A DNA stretch of 40,131 nt, taken from the NCBI GenBank assembly GCA_027365315.1, contig DAHXNQ010000073.1:1-40131 (forward strand). Reading direction: 5' to 3'. Numbering within the stretch: the first letter of the stretch is position 1; every line of letters starts with the position of its first letter. The DNA comes from Rhabdochlamydiaceae bacterium (GTDB lineage: Bacteria > Chlamydiota > Chlamydiia > Chlamydiales > Rhabdochlamydiaceae). The notes under the pieces were generated by a model. The model was given only the letters and a program-made list of their open reading frames with translations, did no database searches and was not told the DNA's origin. The translations under genes were made by a program, and so were the position numbers. Positions 1 to 8,621 of the stretch are shown one piece after another.

Positions 1-1815
1 AGAGCCACCAAAACCCTACCCGACGGTACCACCCTTACCTACAGCTACGACGGCCTAGGCTACCTCGAGAGCATCCACTCTTCAGATGGCTGCATTCACC
101 ACAGCTTCCGGCACAACCACTTCGGCAAACTCATTACAGCCATCGATGAAACAACTGGCATCTTCCTCCACAGAGAGCTCGATCCCTTTGGCAACATCCT
201 GGAAGAGCGACTCTCTACCGGCCTCACCCTGCAGAAACAATACGACCGCTTCAACCGTACCACTTTAGTCACCCTGCCCGATCACAGCCAGATCGCCTAC
301 CACTACGATCCGCTCTTCCTCCGCACAGTAGAACGCCTCTCCCCCACAAGCGAATTACTCTACAGCCACAGCTACACCAACTACGACCTTTCCGGTCACC
401 TCATCGAAGAAACCCTCATCGGCAACCTAGGCCCCCAGCTCACCAGCCACGACCCCGTAGGCCGCATCAGCTCGCGCAGCAGCCCCTACCACTCGCAGCA
501 GTGCTACTACGATTCAGTCGGCAACCTCTCCGCCACCCAGATCGATGAGGCCCACCACCTCTACAGCTACGACGGCCTATCTCAACTCACCTCAGAAAAT
601 AACCACAGCTACCGCTACAACTCACTCCACAGCCGCGTCCAGAAAGACAACGAACTCGCCACCCACAACGAGCTACAAGAGCTACTCTCCCTCAGCTACG
701 ACCTCAATGGCAACCAAACCAACAAAGACAACTGGACCTACACCTACGACCCACTCTCCCGCCTCACCAGCGCCACCAACAACAAAACCCACCTCCAGTT
801 CAGCTACGACCCCCTCGGCCGCCGCCTCAGCAAGCAAGTAAACAACCAACCCTCCGAGTACTATCTCTACGATGGCACCCGCGAACTCGGCGCCTACCAA
901 AGCGGAGCCCTCAAAAACCTACATCTCCCCGGCATCGCCGTCGAACTCGAAGGCGAGATCTTTGCCCCTATCCTCGACTGCCACGGCAACAGCCTCCACC
1001 TCGTCTCGCTACTCTCCGGATCAGTCGCCGCCAGCTACCAGCACACCGCCTTCGGCGAGCTGACCACCTTCTCCGGAGAGCTCTCTCATCCATGGCGCTA
1101 CGCCGGCAAGCGCCTCGATCCCGAAACAGGCCTCGTCTACTTTGGCCACCGCTACTACGACCCCATCACAAGCCGCTGGCTCACCACCGATCCTGCCGGC
1201 TTCCGCGACAGCCTCAACCTCTACCAATATGTCCTCAACAACCCCTTCCGCTACTACGACCCCGATGGTCAGTTTGCGCTGGTATTCACCATCCCGTTGA
1301 CCCCCGCTATCTTCACAACTGTGCTGGCTTTTCTAGCAGCCCCGGTTTCTGTCCCTGCCCTTACCACCGTTGCCGTCGTCGGCGTTGCCTGTGCAGCCAT
1401 CGCCACCCACCCCGAATTCATCGACCATACGATGTCAGCGCTGCACCGAGGCGTGGAAAACACGCTCAACTGGCCGAATACGCTTGAGTGGAGAAAGAGA
1501 AAAAAGGAAGGCTCTGTAGATCCATCTCTCCCCGAAGATCCACGTACAGATCCCAACTTGGAAGATGTCAGCCACCCAGAAGCAAAGGAGCGAGGAAAAA
1601 AATATAGATTCAAAGACAAAAACACAGGGGAAATATTAGAGTGGCATGAGGGAACTCCCGGTCAGCCTGGTCATGAAGGACACGATCATTATCACCGTCC
1701 CAATCCAAGTTCGACTGGAATTCATGATAAATACCTTGACGGAAGTGGGAATCCAGTAAAACAACATAGCGATCCATCTCATATCTATCCTCCATCCGAG
1801 GTTTGGTGGGATTAA
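1..1815 (+). CDS. RHS/YD-repeat polymorphic toxin, C-terminal part (5' end outside window)
   Basis: The frame is open from base 1 to the TAA at 1813-1815, so this is the last 604 codons of a longer gene. Residues 1 to about 420 are Tyr/Asp-rich YD repeats (SYDGLG, TYTYDPLSRL, SYDPLGRR), the beta-cage of RHS proteins. The core ends with the family hallmark near 1130-1265: RYYDP, then DPAGFRDSLNLYQYVLNNP and a final YDPDG. In known RHS proteins the variable toxin tip follows this mark. Here it begins with about 45 hydrophobic residues (1270-1400), possibly for translocation. A charged domain rich in Lys, Glu and His follows, with GHDHYH and a later SDPSHIYPP. The clustered histidines would suit a nuclease, but I cannot assign the toxin family. 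The tip is lower in GC than the core. An immunity candidate lies 22 bases downstream. Confidence 0.9.
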   Translation, partial: RATKTLPDGTTLTYSYDGLGYLESIHSSDGCIHHSFRHNHFGKLITAIDETTGIFLHRELDPFGNILEERLSTGLTLQKQYDRFNRTTLVTLPDHSQIAYHYDPLFLRTVERLSPTSELLYSHSYTNYDLSGHLIEETLIGNLGPQLTSHDPVGRISSRSSPYHSQQCYYDSVGNLSATQIDEAHHLYSYDGLSQLTSENNHSYRYNSLHSRVQKDNELATHNELQELLSLSYDLNGNQTNKDNWTYTYDPLSRLTSATNNKTHLQFSYDPLGRRLSKQVNNQPSEYYLYDGTRELGAYQSGALKNLHLPGIAVELEGEIFAPILDCHGNSLHLVSLLSGSVAASYQHTAFGELTTFSGELSHPWRYAGKRLDPETGLVYFGHRYYDPITSRWLTTDPAGFRDSLNLYQYVLNNPFRYYDPDGQFALVFTIPLTPAIFTTVLAFLAAPVSVPALTTVAVVGVACAAIATHPEFIDHTMSALHRGVENTLNWPNTLEWRKRKKEGSVDPSLPEDPRTDPNLEDVSHPEAKERGKKYRFKDKNTGEILEWHEGTPGQPGHEGHDHYHRPNPSSTGIHDKYLDGSGNPVKQHSDPSHIYPPSEVWWD

Positions 1816-1837
1816 TCAAGAACAAATTGATTGTTCG

Positions 1838-2236
1838 ATGGAAATCAAAAACTACACTGCTTATTTCCACGATGGGCTTGTCATCGATATAAAACATTTT
1901 GGACATGACATGACTATCGACATGTCTAGCGCTGAAATGGATCCTGTGGATCTAGTGGACGACGCTGTGCTCTCCAACGAAGACACAATAGTAGGTCGAC
2001 TACACATTCTGGAAATCGAAAGCATTTACATTAATGATAGGACGTTTTACGGACGATTGGCTAAATCTTATGATTCTGGAACCATTAATAGGCTTTCCAT
2101 TGAAAATACACTTGTCTTATTACAAGTAAGTTGGGAGAACTTTCCTCCGAAATTGCGATCTGAAACAGATCTGTTTGAAATAAAAATAAAAGCTAAAGAT
2201 ATTCACTGGGAAAGCATTCCTAATTTAATATATTAG
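1838..2236 (+). CDS. Candidate immunity protein for the RHS toxin tip
   Basis: A 132-residue acidic protein starts 22 bases after the toxin stop on the same strand. It has no signal peptide or membrane segment, as expected for a cytoplasmic antitoxin that would bind the toxin tip. Its base composition is clearly AT-richer than the RHS core (for example 2160-2235), typical of exchangeable tip/immunity cassettes. I do not recognise the sequence. The immunity role is inferred from position, size and composition alone. No strong ribosome-binding site is visible, so translation may be coupled to the toxin gene. It is followed directly by a displaced second RHS tip. Confidence 0.6.
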   Translation: MEIKNYTAYFHDGLVIDIKHFGHDMTIDMSSAEMDPVDLVDDAVLSNEDTIVGRLHILEIESIYINDRTFYGRLAKSYDSGTINRLSIENTLVLLQVSWENFPPKLRSETDLFEIKIKAKDIHWESIPNLIY

Positions 2237-2253
2237 CAGCCATGGTGACCACA

Positions 2254-2615
2254 CCCCTATCCTCGACTGCCACGGCAATAGCCTCCACCCCGTCTCCCTC
2301 CTTTCGGGCTCCATCGCCACCAGCTACCAGCACACCGCCTTCGGCGAGCTGATGACCTCTTCCGAGGTCCTCGCCTATCCCTGGCGCTACGCCGGCAAAC
2401 GCCTCGATCCCGAAACCGGCCTTATCTACTTCGGCCACCGCTACTACGATCCCACCTTAGACCGCTGGCTCTCCACCGATCCTGCCGGCTTCCGCGACAA
2501 CCTCAACCTCTACCAATATGTCCTCAACAACCCCTTCCGCTACTACGACCTCGATGGACAGTTTGCGTTTGTATTCACCATCCCGTTGACTCCCGCTATC
2601 TTTCAAAAGGAGTGA
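2254..2615 (+). pseudogene. Displaced RHS tip fragment (orphan RHS core end)
   Basis: This is a near-copy of bases 965-1313 of the upstream RHS gene, including the RYYDP, DPAGFRDNLNLYQYVLNNP and FTIPLTPAIF stretches. It keeps the same reading frame but has no start codon at its left edge; the first ATG in frame is internal, at 2352. Homology to the upstream copy stops abruptly at GCTATCTT (2595-2602). A four-residue tail and a stop at 2613-2615 follow. It looks like the left-over end of a former RHS C-terminus, pushed downstream when the present tip and immunity pair was inserted. Such orphan tips can recombine back into the full gene. It is not expected to be translated alone. Confidence 0.8.
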
Positions 2616-2733
2616 AAACGATTGGATTCATTGTAAAACAGAAGAAAATAAGTTTAGGATTGCATGCGGTCCTCTTAACCTATCTGAAGCGTTAAAAATT
2701 TTCAGGGAGTGGGCGGAATTGCACAAAATGTGA
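2611..2733 (+). pseudogene. Tail of a second probable immunity gene
   Basis: In a different frame from the RHS tip, 40 codons run without a stop from 2611 to the TGA at 2731-2733. They read SENDWIHCKTEE, then KFRIACGPLNLSEALKIF and REWAEL. The helical, amphipathic ending looks like a real protein C-terminus, but there is no start and the 5' part is missing. Its position just after the displaced RHS tip is where an immunity gene would sit. I infer that a deletion fused the end of an old RHS core to the end of its old immunity gene. Confidence 0.45.
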
Positions 2734-2767
2734 TCCACCCGTCCCCTAAGGAAGAGATCTTACTTTT

Positions 2768-2786
2768 GAGCGCGCAAAGCGCGCTC
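2768..2786. terminator. Perfect 8-bp hairpin between convergent genes
   Basis: GAGCGCGC (2768-2775) and GCGCGCTC (2779-2786) form a perfect stem with an AAA loop. It lies between the plus-strand RHS remnants and the stop codon of the minus-strand gene that ends at 2809, so it could end transcription from either side. There is no clear U-run on either strand, so a rho-independent mechanism is uncertain. Confidence 0.4.
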
Positions 2787-2808
2787 CCAGTAGCGCCCTG
2801 TCTTACAG

Positions 2809-4683
2809 CTAACAGCATTCTTGGACAATGCGAAGAAAACTGGCTTGCATCTCGGGATCTTCGGTGAAGTAGATGAGGCCGACGTAGAGCAGATCGTAGG
2901 CGTGGACATGAGAGGTAATGAGGCGGGGAGCTGTGAAATGCTCCTCTTCTAAGGCTAGCTCAATCGAGCGCCTCTTTCTGGCATCTTCGCACATCACCAC
3001 CGCATAGACTGCATCGGAGGAGGTGGAGTGGACCAGGATGGTGCGTTTGCGCCCCTCTGAGCTATCCGAAATGAGATCGAGGAGAAGCAGGAAGAGAGTT
3101 TTGAGCGGTTCGGAAGGTAGGATAGTACGCATCTCGTTGGGAGAGATGGCGTGGAAGAAGTTTTCTAGCAGCAGCTCGTTGTCGCGCGCCCAGACCCCTA
3201 ACGCCTCTTTGAGAACGCGGAAATTCTCGATCTCTTTGGCGATCATGCCGCCATTGTAGTCGCGTACCTCGCCTAGGACACCCACAATCTCCTGAAGGAC
3301 CGATTGACGGGCGGCATAGAGATCGACCGAATAATCGCCCCTGAGGAAAGAGGAGATGGGAATGCGTACGCTGAAGACGGCCGCCTCTTTGGGATGCTTG
3401 CCCCGCACCGATCCCACTTTGCGGATCCGCTCGGCCACAAAGTGGTAGCGGGTCTTTCCCTCTTGGAATAGCTCGCGCAGCGAGGTGGCGCGCTGGGTTA
3501 AAATTCTAACCAGAACAAAGGTGAAGAGCAGGTCGTTATCGGTCTGCTGATCAAAGGAAATGACCACCTGAGGCAGGTCGCGCGCATAGCGCAGCTGCTT
3601 GCTTAAGGTGACGATGTGGCGCATCACCTCCTCTTCATTTCTGGGCATGAAGAGCGGCCGTGTGAGGCACTCGACGCGGTAGCAGAGATCTTGAGGTAGC
3701 TCCTTACGCAGCTTTTCGAGGTCGCTCTGATCGATCCTCTGCCCCTCTTTCCCCTCGATCTCGAGGTAGAGAAGCTGGATACGGGTCTCGCGGCTGTCGC
3801 TGACAAAAGAGGAGCCGTCGACAATCTGTGCATCGGGCAGAAGGGTGCGGATCGACTTCATCACATGCCGCTGCTCGAACACCTCGTTTTCTCGAAGGAA
3901 GTTGACGCCTACAAAGATGCCTAAAACCTCTTTGGTGCCCAGTGGCAGGTGGAGCCTTGTGCGCACCATGCGCAGTTTCAGATGCCTGCGGTCGGGCCTC
4001 TCCTCCATCTTGGCGCGCAGTGAGCGGCAGAAGAGGTAGAGAGTGCTGACCATCCGCACGGTGTGGGCCAGTTCGCGCACCGCCTTAAACTCCTGCGAGC
4101 AGGAGATCAGAAAATGCTGCATCCAGGGAAAGAGATCGTAGTCGAAGAGCCCGGGCCATCTCTGGACAAGCAGGGAGAGCCTCTCTTGGACCATGCCACT
4201 CTTTTCGTGGCCAGCCAGCCCCTGAATCTCGAGAAGCCTGCTTGCCTGGAAGAGAGAGACCACCCCCAGCTTGATCTCCGCCTGGAGCGAAGAGAAGTTG
4301 CGCCGTGCGGCAAAGAGATCTTCTTCTGTATCAAATCCGACGCAGAGCTGTGCCCAGCTCCAGCGCTGCTGGGGCAGTGCGAAGAAATCGGCCGAGCAGA
4401 AGAGCGAAACCTGCAGCTTGCGACCAGGGAGGAGGGCGCGGCTTACAAGGTCATAAAAAAATTTACCGGCATTACTTCGCGCACAGCAGATCAGATCGAT
4501 CAGGACAGCCTTCGACCCCATTTCCTGCCAGGCGAGGAGAGGGATGCGGCCTTCGATCTCCTCTAGGTCCCCAGTATGGTGCGCTTCGAGGGCGTGCAGA
4601 ATGAGATTGCGGTAGAGCATTTCTTGAGAAGGGGGAAGCGCCGCTGGCACCGCTAGCTCGATTTCAACCTCCTGAGTCCTCAT
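2809..4683 (-). CDS. Large soluble protein of unknown function
   Basis: I do not recognise this 624-residue protein. No signal peptide, clear membrane helix or nucleotide-binding motif is visible. It is Leu- and Arg-rich with many predicted helices and no low-complexity stretch, so it looks like a genuine folded protein. The reading frame extends to a GTG at 4737. I prefer the ATG at 4681-4683 because GGAGG lies 12 bases upstream and the extra 18 residues are Arg/Ser-rich and look like leader sequence. The gene is divergent from rpsA, with 336 bases between the two starts. A chlamydia-specific conserved protein is plausible, but that is a guess. Confidence 0.75.
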   Translation of the reverse strand: MRTQEVEIELAVPAALPPSQEMLYRNLILHALEAHHTGDLEEIEGRIPLLAWQEMGSKAVLIDLICCARSNAGKFFYDLVSRALLPGRKLQVSLFCSADFFALPQQRWSWAQLCVGFDTEEDLFAARRNFSSLQAEIKLGVVSLFQASRLLEIQGLAGHEKSGMVQERLSLLVQRWPGLFDYDLFPWMQHFLISCSQEFKAVRELAHTVRMVSTLYLFCRSLRAKMEERPDRRHLKLRMVRTRLHLPLGTKEVLGIFVGVNFLRENEVFEQRHVMKSIRTLLPDAQIVDGSSFVSDSRETRIQLLYLEIEGKEGQRIDQSDLEKLRKELPQDLCYRVECLTRPLFMPRNEEEVMRHIVTLSKQLRYARDLPQVVISFDQQTDNDLLFTFVLVRILTQRATSLRELFQEGKTRYHFVAERIRKVGSVRGKHPKEAAVFSVRIPISSFLRGDYSVDLYAARQSVLQEIVGVLGEVRDYNGGMIAKEIENFRVLKEALGVWARDNELLLENFFHAISPNEMRTILPSEPLKTLFLLLLDLISDSSEGRKRTILVHSTSSDAVYAVVMCEDARKRRSIELALEEEHFTAPRLITSHVHAYDLLYVGLIYFTEDPEMQASFLRIVQECC

Positions 4684-5019
4684 ACCTGACCAGATCCTCC
4701 GACTTGATTTTCCTGCCCGCGCATGCACGCGAAGCACTTACCCTGAAAGAAAGGACGTGTATCTTCAAATTATTTTTTTGAGCAAGCAGAATACGCAAGT
4801 TGGTGAAATATTAATTACGATTGTTTCGTCCTAATTTTCTGCTTTCCAACCATTCCAGAGCGATAAATGGGGGCGGTAAATCCGGTTGAGGAAATTAGGA
4901 GAGGTGCGGTAAATTCCCCCTTGCAGAACCGATTGCATCTGTCATTTCTGTCAGGATCGCGTTCTGTAAAAGAGGGGGATTCCCTCTTTTAGAATTCACC
5001 TTAGGAGAAACCTTTAACC
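4684..5019 (+). promoter_or_regulatory. Divergent upstream region of rpsA with a direct repeat
   Basis: This gap must hold the promoters of both rpsA and the minus-strand gene. GCGGTAAAT occurs twice in direct orientation, at 4873-4881 and 4906-4914. The copies are 33 bases apart, close to three helical turns. A possible rpsA promoter is TTGAGG (4886-4891) and TAAATT (4910-4915) with an 18-base spacer, so the second repeat overlaps the -10. The promoter call is weak because only sequence likeness supports it. The rpsA ribosome-binding site AGGAG is at about 5003-5007. Confidence 0.35.
4967..4991 (+). promoter_or_regulatory. Hairpin in the rpsA leader, possible attenuator
   Basis: TAAAAGAGGG (4967-4976) pairs perfectly with CCCTCTTTTA (4982-4991) around a five-base loop. 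The hairpin ends 11 bases before the AGGAG ribosome-binding site of rpsA. The right arm ends in TTTT, so the inner GAGGG/CCCTC stem could act as a terminator or attenuator. Alternatively it could be a landing site for S1 protein, which is known to control its own synthesis in some bacteria. The structure is seen; the function is inferred. Confidence 0.5.
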
Positions 5020-6786
5020 ATGTCTAACCAAACCAAACACGACTGGAATACCGGCCGCGTCATCGATGATATTCCTTTTGAAGCAAGCGATGCCGAACAG
5101 TTTCGCAAACTTCTAGAGCGTAGAGAAGAGAGCTCGGAAGAGGGGTCGATCTCCTCGATGTCCGCAGGTCAAATTCTGAAGGGACGCATCGTCGAAATCA
5201 CCAAAGATTTTGTGGTGATCGATGTAGGCCTCAAGTCGGAAGGTTTGGTGGCTATCGAAGAGTTTACCGATCCTGAAGAGATCGCGCTGGGCGGCGAGAT
5301 CGAGGTGCTGCTGGATCAGACTGAAGGGTCTGACGGGCAGATTGTCCTCTCTCGCGAGAAAGCGCGCAAACAGAGACAGTGGGAATATATTGTTGAGCAC
5401 TGCAAAGAGGGCTCGATCATCCGCGGCCGCGTGATGAGAAAAGTGAAGGGCGGCCTGATGGTCGATATCGGCATGGAGGCGTTCCTCCCCGGTTCCCAGA
5501 TCGACAATAAAAAGATCAAATCGCTCGACGAGTACATCGGCCAGGAATATGACTTCAAGATTCTGAAGATCAACCTGGATCGCAAAAATATTGTGGTCTC
5601 CCGCAGAGAGCTACTCCAGGAAGAAATGCTCTACAAGAAAGCTGAGATGCTCGAGCACATTCACGAGGGAGAGATCCGCCGTGGAGTGGTGAAAAACATC
5701 ACCGACTTCGGCGCTTTCCTCGACCTGGATGGCATAGACGGGCTGCTACACATCACCGACATGACCTGGAAGAGGATCAAGCATCCTTCGGAAGTGGTAC
5801 AGCTAGGCGAAGAGCTGGAGGTGATGATCCTCCATGTCGACCGCGAAAAAGGCCGTGTCGCTCTTGGCATGAAGCAGAAAGAGAGCAACCCCTGGGAAGA
5901 GATCGAGCAGCGCTATCCCGTGGGTACCCGTATCCGCGGCAAGATTGTCAACCTGGTTCCCTACGGAGCCTTCATCGAGATCGAACCAGGCATCGAAGGA
6001 CTGATTCATGTCTCCGAAATGTCCTGGGTACGCACCATCACCGACCCCAGCGAGGTGCTGACTCGCGGAGACGAGGTGGATGCGATCGTTCTGGCTATCC
6101 AGAAAGATGAGGGCAAGATCTCCCTCGGTATCAAACAGACCGAGAAAAACCCATGGGATGAGGTAGAGAAGAAATATCCGATCGGCTCGAGCGTCGAGGC
6201 AGAGATTCGCAACCTCACTAACTATGGCGCTTTTGTCGAGCTAGAGCCTGGCATCGACGGCCTGATCCACATCTCTGACCTTAGCTGGATCCGCAAAGTC
6301 TCTCATCCCTCTGAAATCTTCAAGAAGGGCGAGAAAGTCGAAGCTGTAATCCTCTCTGTGGACAAAGAGAGCAAAAAGATCACGCTGGGCGTGAAGCAGC
6401 TGAGCCACAACCCCTGGGAGACCATCGAGCGTTCCATGCCGGTGAACACCCTGGTAACTGGCACAGTGACCAAGACAACAGCCTTCGGAGCTTTTGTCGA
6501 GCTGGATAACGGCATCGAAGCTCTGGTGCATGTGACCGAGCTCTCCGACGAGCCGTTTGGCAAGGTAGAGGATGTGATCCAGAAGGGTCAGCGCATCACC
6601 GCCAAAGTGGTGAAGCTGGATCCCGAGCACAAGAAGATCGCCCTCTCCATGAGAGATGTAGAAGGCGGCCCCTCCACCGAGCATCGCGATGACATCGTGC
6701 TGAGCAGCGAAACAACAACAGAGACTCCCCCTCCTGCCAAGCCTAAATCGAGGGCAAAAAAGGCCACCTCAACAGAAACAGAGTAA
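5020..6786 (+). CDS. rpsA: 30S ribosomal protein S1
   Basis: The protein has 588 residues and six S1 (OB-fold) RNA-binding repeats, at roughly residues 50-120, 135-205, 220-290, 305-375, 390-460 and 477-546. Repeats 3 to 5 are the most alike (YGAFIEI or [10 protein letters not shown], then GLIHIS, SWIR and SHPSE), as in other S1 proteins. S1 holds mRNA on the small ribosomal subunit and unfolds leaders during initiation. The length matches chlamydial and proteobacterial S1. The C-terminus (about 547-588) is a Ser/Thr/Lys-rich tail. The start ATG has AGGAG upstream, and a strong terminator follows at 6811-6838. Gene order rpsA-nusA-infB matches Chlamydia. Confidence 0.97.
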   Translation: MSNQTKHDWNTGRVIDDIPFEASDAEQFRKLLERREESSEEGSISSMSAGQILKGRIVEITKDFVVIDVGLKSEGLVAIEEFTDPEEIALGGEIEVLLDQTEGSDGQIVLSREKARKQRQWEYIVEHCKEGSIIRGRVMRKVKGGLMVDIGMEAFLPGSQIDNKKIKSLDEYIGQEYDFKILKINLDRKNIVVSRRELLQEEMLYKKAEMLEHIHEGEIRRGVVKNITDFGAFLDLDGIDGLLHITDMTWKRIKHPSEVVQLGEELEVMILHVDREKGRVALGMKQKESNPWEEIEQRYPVGTRIRGKIVNLVPYGAFIEIEPGIEGLIHVSEMSWVRTITDPSEVLTRGDEVDAIVLAIQKDEGKISLGIKQTEKNPWDEVEKKYPIGSSVEAEIRNLTNYGAFVELEPGIDGLIHISDLSWIRKVSHPSEIFKKGEKVEAVILSVDKESKKITLGVKQLSHNPWETIERSMPVNTLVTGTVTKTTAFGAFVELDNGIEALVHVTELSDEPFGKVEDVIQKGQRITAKVVKLDPEHKKIALSMRDVEGGPSTEHRDDIVLSSETTTETPPPAKPKSRAKKATSTETE

Positions 6787-6810
6787 TCGACCCTGTTGCA
6801 GAACGAATCA

Positions 6811-6838
6811 AAAGAGGCGCTTCATGCGCCTCTTTTTT
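6811..6838 (+). terminator. Rho-independent terminator of rpsA
   Basis: AAAGAGGCGC (6811-6820) pairs with GCGCCTCTTT (6826-6835) around a TTCAT loop, and a run of T continues to 6838. It sits 25 bases after the rpsA stop, so rpsA is probably its own transcription unit, separate from nusA. Confidence 0.9.
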
Positions 6839-6852
6839 ATTGGCAATTTTGT

Positions 6853-6919
6853 AATGAGCGGCTAAGGATCGAGAGATCGAAGCCGCAGCCGGCCTCTTAT
6901 GACGAGCAGTCTGCTCATT
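6853..6919 (-). repeat. Dispersed mosaic repeat, copy A
   Basis: A 67-base block is bounded by AATGAGC and GCTCATT and contains the palindrome GAGCAG-T-CTGCTC (6904-6916). On the minus strand it reads GAGCAGACTGCTC, then GGCCGGCTGC and CTTCGATCTCTCGATCC. This closely matches 39992-40054 on the plus strand. It lies between the rpsA terminator and the nusA leader. It has no coding potential. Confidence 0.75.
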
Positions 6920-7253
6920 CATACTAAACCATTTCTCTTACTCTAATAACAATTCTTATTTTTGTAACAAAGAAAGACAAAAATTCATAAGACACCACCA
7001 CTCTCTCCCTTGTCTCAGTCTTTTTGTTTGTTTTTAAGCGGCTCCTCGGCTATCCTCCATCTTTCGGTTGGCGGACGTTCCCGCTCGAACCCATCCCACC
7101 AAGGATCGCCTTCTGGCGGTCTGGACTTACTGTAAGATTCTTATCGCAAGCAGGATGGCAAGAGTCTGAGGTGAGGGAGTTAGAGGCTAGTGGCCTCTCC
7201 TTCCATGGCCTCGACGTTTGCAAACCGCACACTCAACGGGACAGGCAGGTCGC
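6920..7253 (+). promoter_or_regulatory. nusA upstream region
   Basis: This stretch is AT-rich to about 7045 and GC-rich afterwards. It should contain the promoter of the nusA operon, but I see no convincing -35/-10 pair. A small 6-bp hairpin (AGAGGC/GCCTCT, 7182-7187 and 7193-7198) lies about 55 bases before the nusA start. No tRNA-like cloverleaf and no credible gene were found. The 77-codon open frame at 7024-7257 overlaps the nusA start and has no protein character. Confidence 0.35.
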
Positions 7254-8618
7254 ATGAATAAGGATTTGGTTGCAATTTTTGAGTACCTGGAAAGGGAAAA
7301 GGGGATCAAACGCGAGATCATTGTTTCCACCATCGAAGAGGCTCTTGTAGCGGCCGCTAGAAAGAGCGTACGAGGGCTACTCAATGTAGCTGTGAAGCTG
7401 CATCCCAAGACTGGTGTGATTGAAGTGACGGCTCAGAAAGAGGTGGTCGATGAGGTGACCATCCCCGACGAGGAGATTCAGCTCGATCTAGCGCGTGAGA
7501 TTGCTCCCGATTGTCAGGTGGGCGATTGGATCGAAATTCCGGTAACCCCGCAGGATTTTGGACGCATTGCCGCTCAGACGGCGCGTCAGGTGATGACACA
7601 GAAGCTGCGCGAAGCAGAGCGCGATGTGATCTACGAAGAGTATCGCCACCGCGTCAACGAGATTGTCTCGGGTACCGTGAAGCGCATTGTGCGCAGCGGC
7701 ATCCTGATTGTCGACCTAGGTAAGGTTGAGGCGATTCTGCCAGAGAGATTCTACCCTCGCACCGAAAAGTACAACGTGGGCGATCGCGTCTACGCGCTGC
7801 TCTACCAGGTGCGCGACACTGAAAATGGGGGCGCCGAAGTGGTGCTCTCGCGCAGCCACCCCCAGTTTGCGGTGGAACTATTCAAACAAGAGGTTCCCGA
7901 ACTGAACGACGGTACCGTGGTGATCGAACGGATTGCAAGAGATGCCGGCTACCGCACCAAGATGGCGGTACGCTCTCTCGACTCCAAAGTAGACCCTGTG
8001 GGAGCCTGCGTGGGCGTACGCGGAACGCGTGTGAAGAATGTCATTCGCGAACTGAACAACGAAAAGATCGACATTTTCCCCTTCTCGGAAGATCCTTTAA
8101 CTCTACTCGAACATGCTCTCTCTAGCGCTGTGGAGATTAAGAAGATCCATATTGACGAAGAGGAAGGGCGCATTTCGATTGTGGTGGATGATGAGCAGTA
8201 CCCTACGGTGCTGGGCAAGCGCGGCATGAATGCCAGATTGACCGGCGAGCTGCTGGGAATGCAGCTCGAAGTGCGCAAGATGAGCGAATACCAGCAGGCG
8301 ATCTCGCGTGAACAGGCGCAGATGGCTCTTGGTGTTGACGAGGCACTGGATGAGGCGCTAAAAATCGAAGGGCTCAACCCGTTTATAGTGGGCAGTTTGA
8401 TCGATGCGGGATATACTACCTTGCGCAAATTGCTTCAGGCAACCCCTGCACAGCTGGCAGAAATTCCAGAGATTAGTGCCGAGATGGCTGAGACCATCTT
8501 GGAAAAAGCTCGTAGATCCTGGAGAAAACGAGAAGAAGAGGCCGAAGAGCCTACGAAGCGGGAAGAGGATGCACAAGAGCATGCCGACACCGCAGAAAGT
8601 GAGAACACGGGAGAATAG
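7254..8618 (+). CDS. nusA: Transcription termination/antitermination factor NusA
   Basis: The protein has 454 residues from the ATG at 7254. A TTG 36 bases upstream only adds a meaningless peptide, and MNKDLVAIFEYLEREKG is the usual NusA beginning. Domains in order: an N-terminal RNA-polymerase-binding domain (1-125), an S1 domain (about 130-200, with GTVKRIVRSGILIVDLG), KH1 (VGVRGTRVKNVI) and KH2 (VLGKRGMNARL), then a helix-hairpin-helix-like C-terminal part and a Glu-rich tail. NusA modulates pausing, termination and rRNA antitermination. Only a weak AGG precedes the start. It is first in an operon with infB, three bases downstream. Confidence 0.96.
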   Translation: MNKDLVAIFEYLEREKGIKREIIVSTIEEALVAAARKSVRGLLNVAVKLHPKTGVIEVTAQKEVVDEVTIPDEEIQLDLAREIAPDCQVGDWIEIPVTPQDFGRIAAQTARQVMTQKLREAERDVIYEEYRHRVNEIVSGTVKRIVRSGILIVDLGKVEAILPERFYPRTEKYNVGDRVYALLYQVRDTENGGAEVVLSRSHPQFAVELFKQEVPELNDGTVVIERIARDAGYRTKMAVRSLDSKVDPVGACVGVRGTRVKNVIRELNNEKIDIFPFSEDPLTLLEHALSSAVEIKKIHIDEEEGRISIVVDDEQYPTVLGKRGMNARLTGELLGMQLEVRKMSEYQQAISREQAQMALGVDEALDEALKIEGLNPFIVGSLIDAGYTTLRKLLQATPAQLAEIPEISAEMAETILEKARRSWRKREEEAEEPTKREEDAQEHADTAESENTGE

Positions 8619-8621
8619 CAG

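Noticed and set aside
545-1625. Several open frames on both strands across the RHS core (for example 545-841, 682-900, 1092-1487, 1269-1625)
   Set aside because: All lie in other frames of the continuous RHS frame and have the biased Thr/Ser/Pro/Arg or Gly/Val composition of its shadow.
7050-7130. Possible tRNA, because of GTTCCCGCTCGAACCC
   Set aside because: The stretch resembles a T-arm, but no matching acceptor, D or anticodon stems can be drawn around it.
7024-7257. 77-codon frame before nusA
   Set aside because: It overlaps the nusA start, has no ribosome-binding site and no protein-like pattern.
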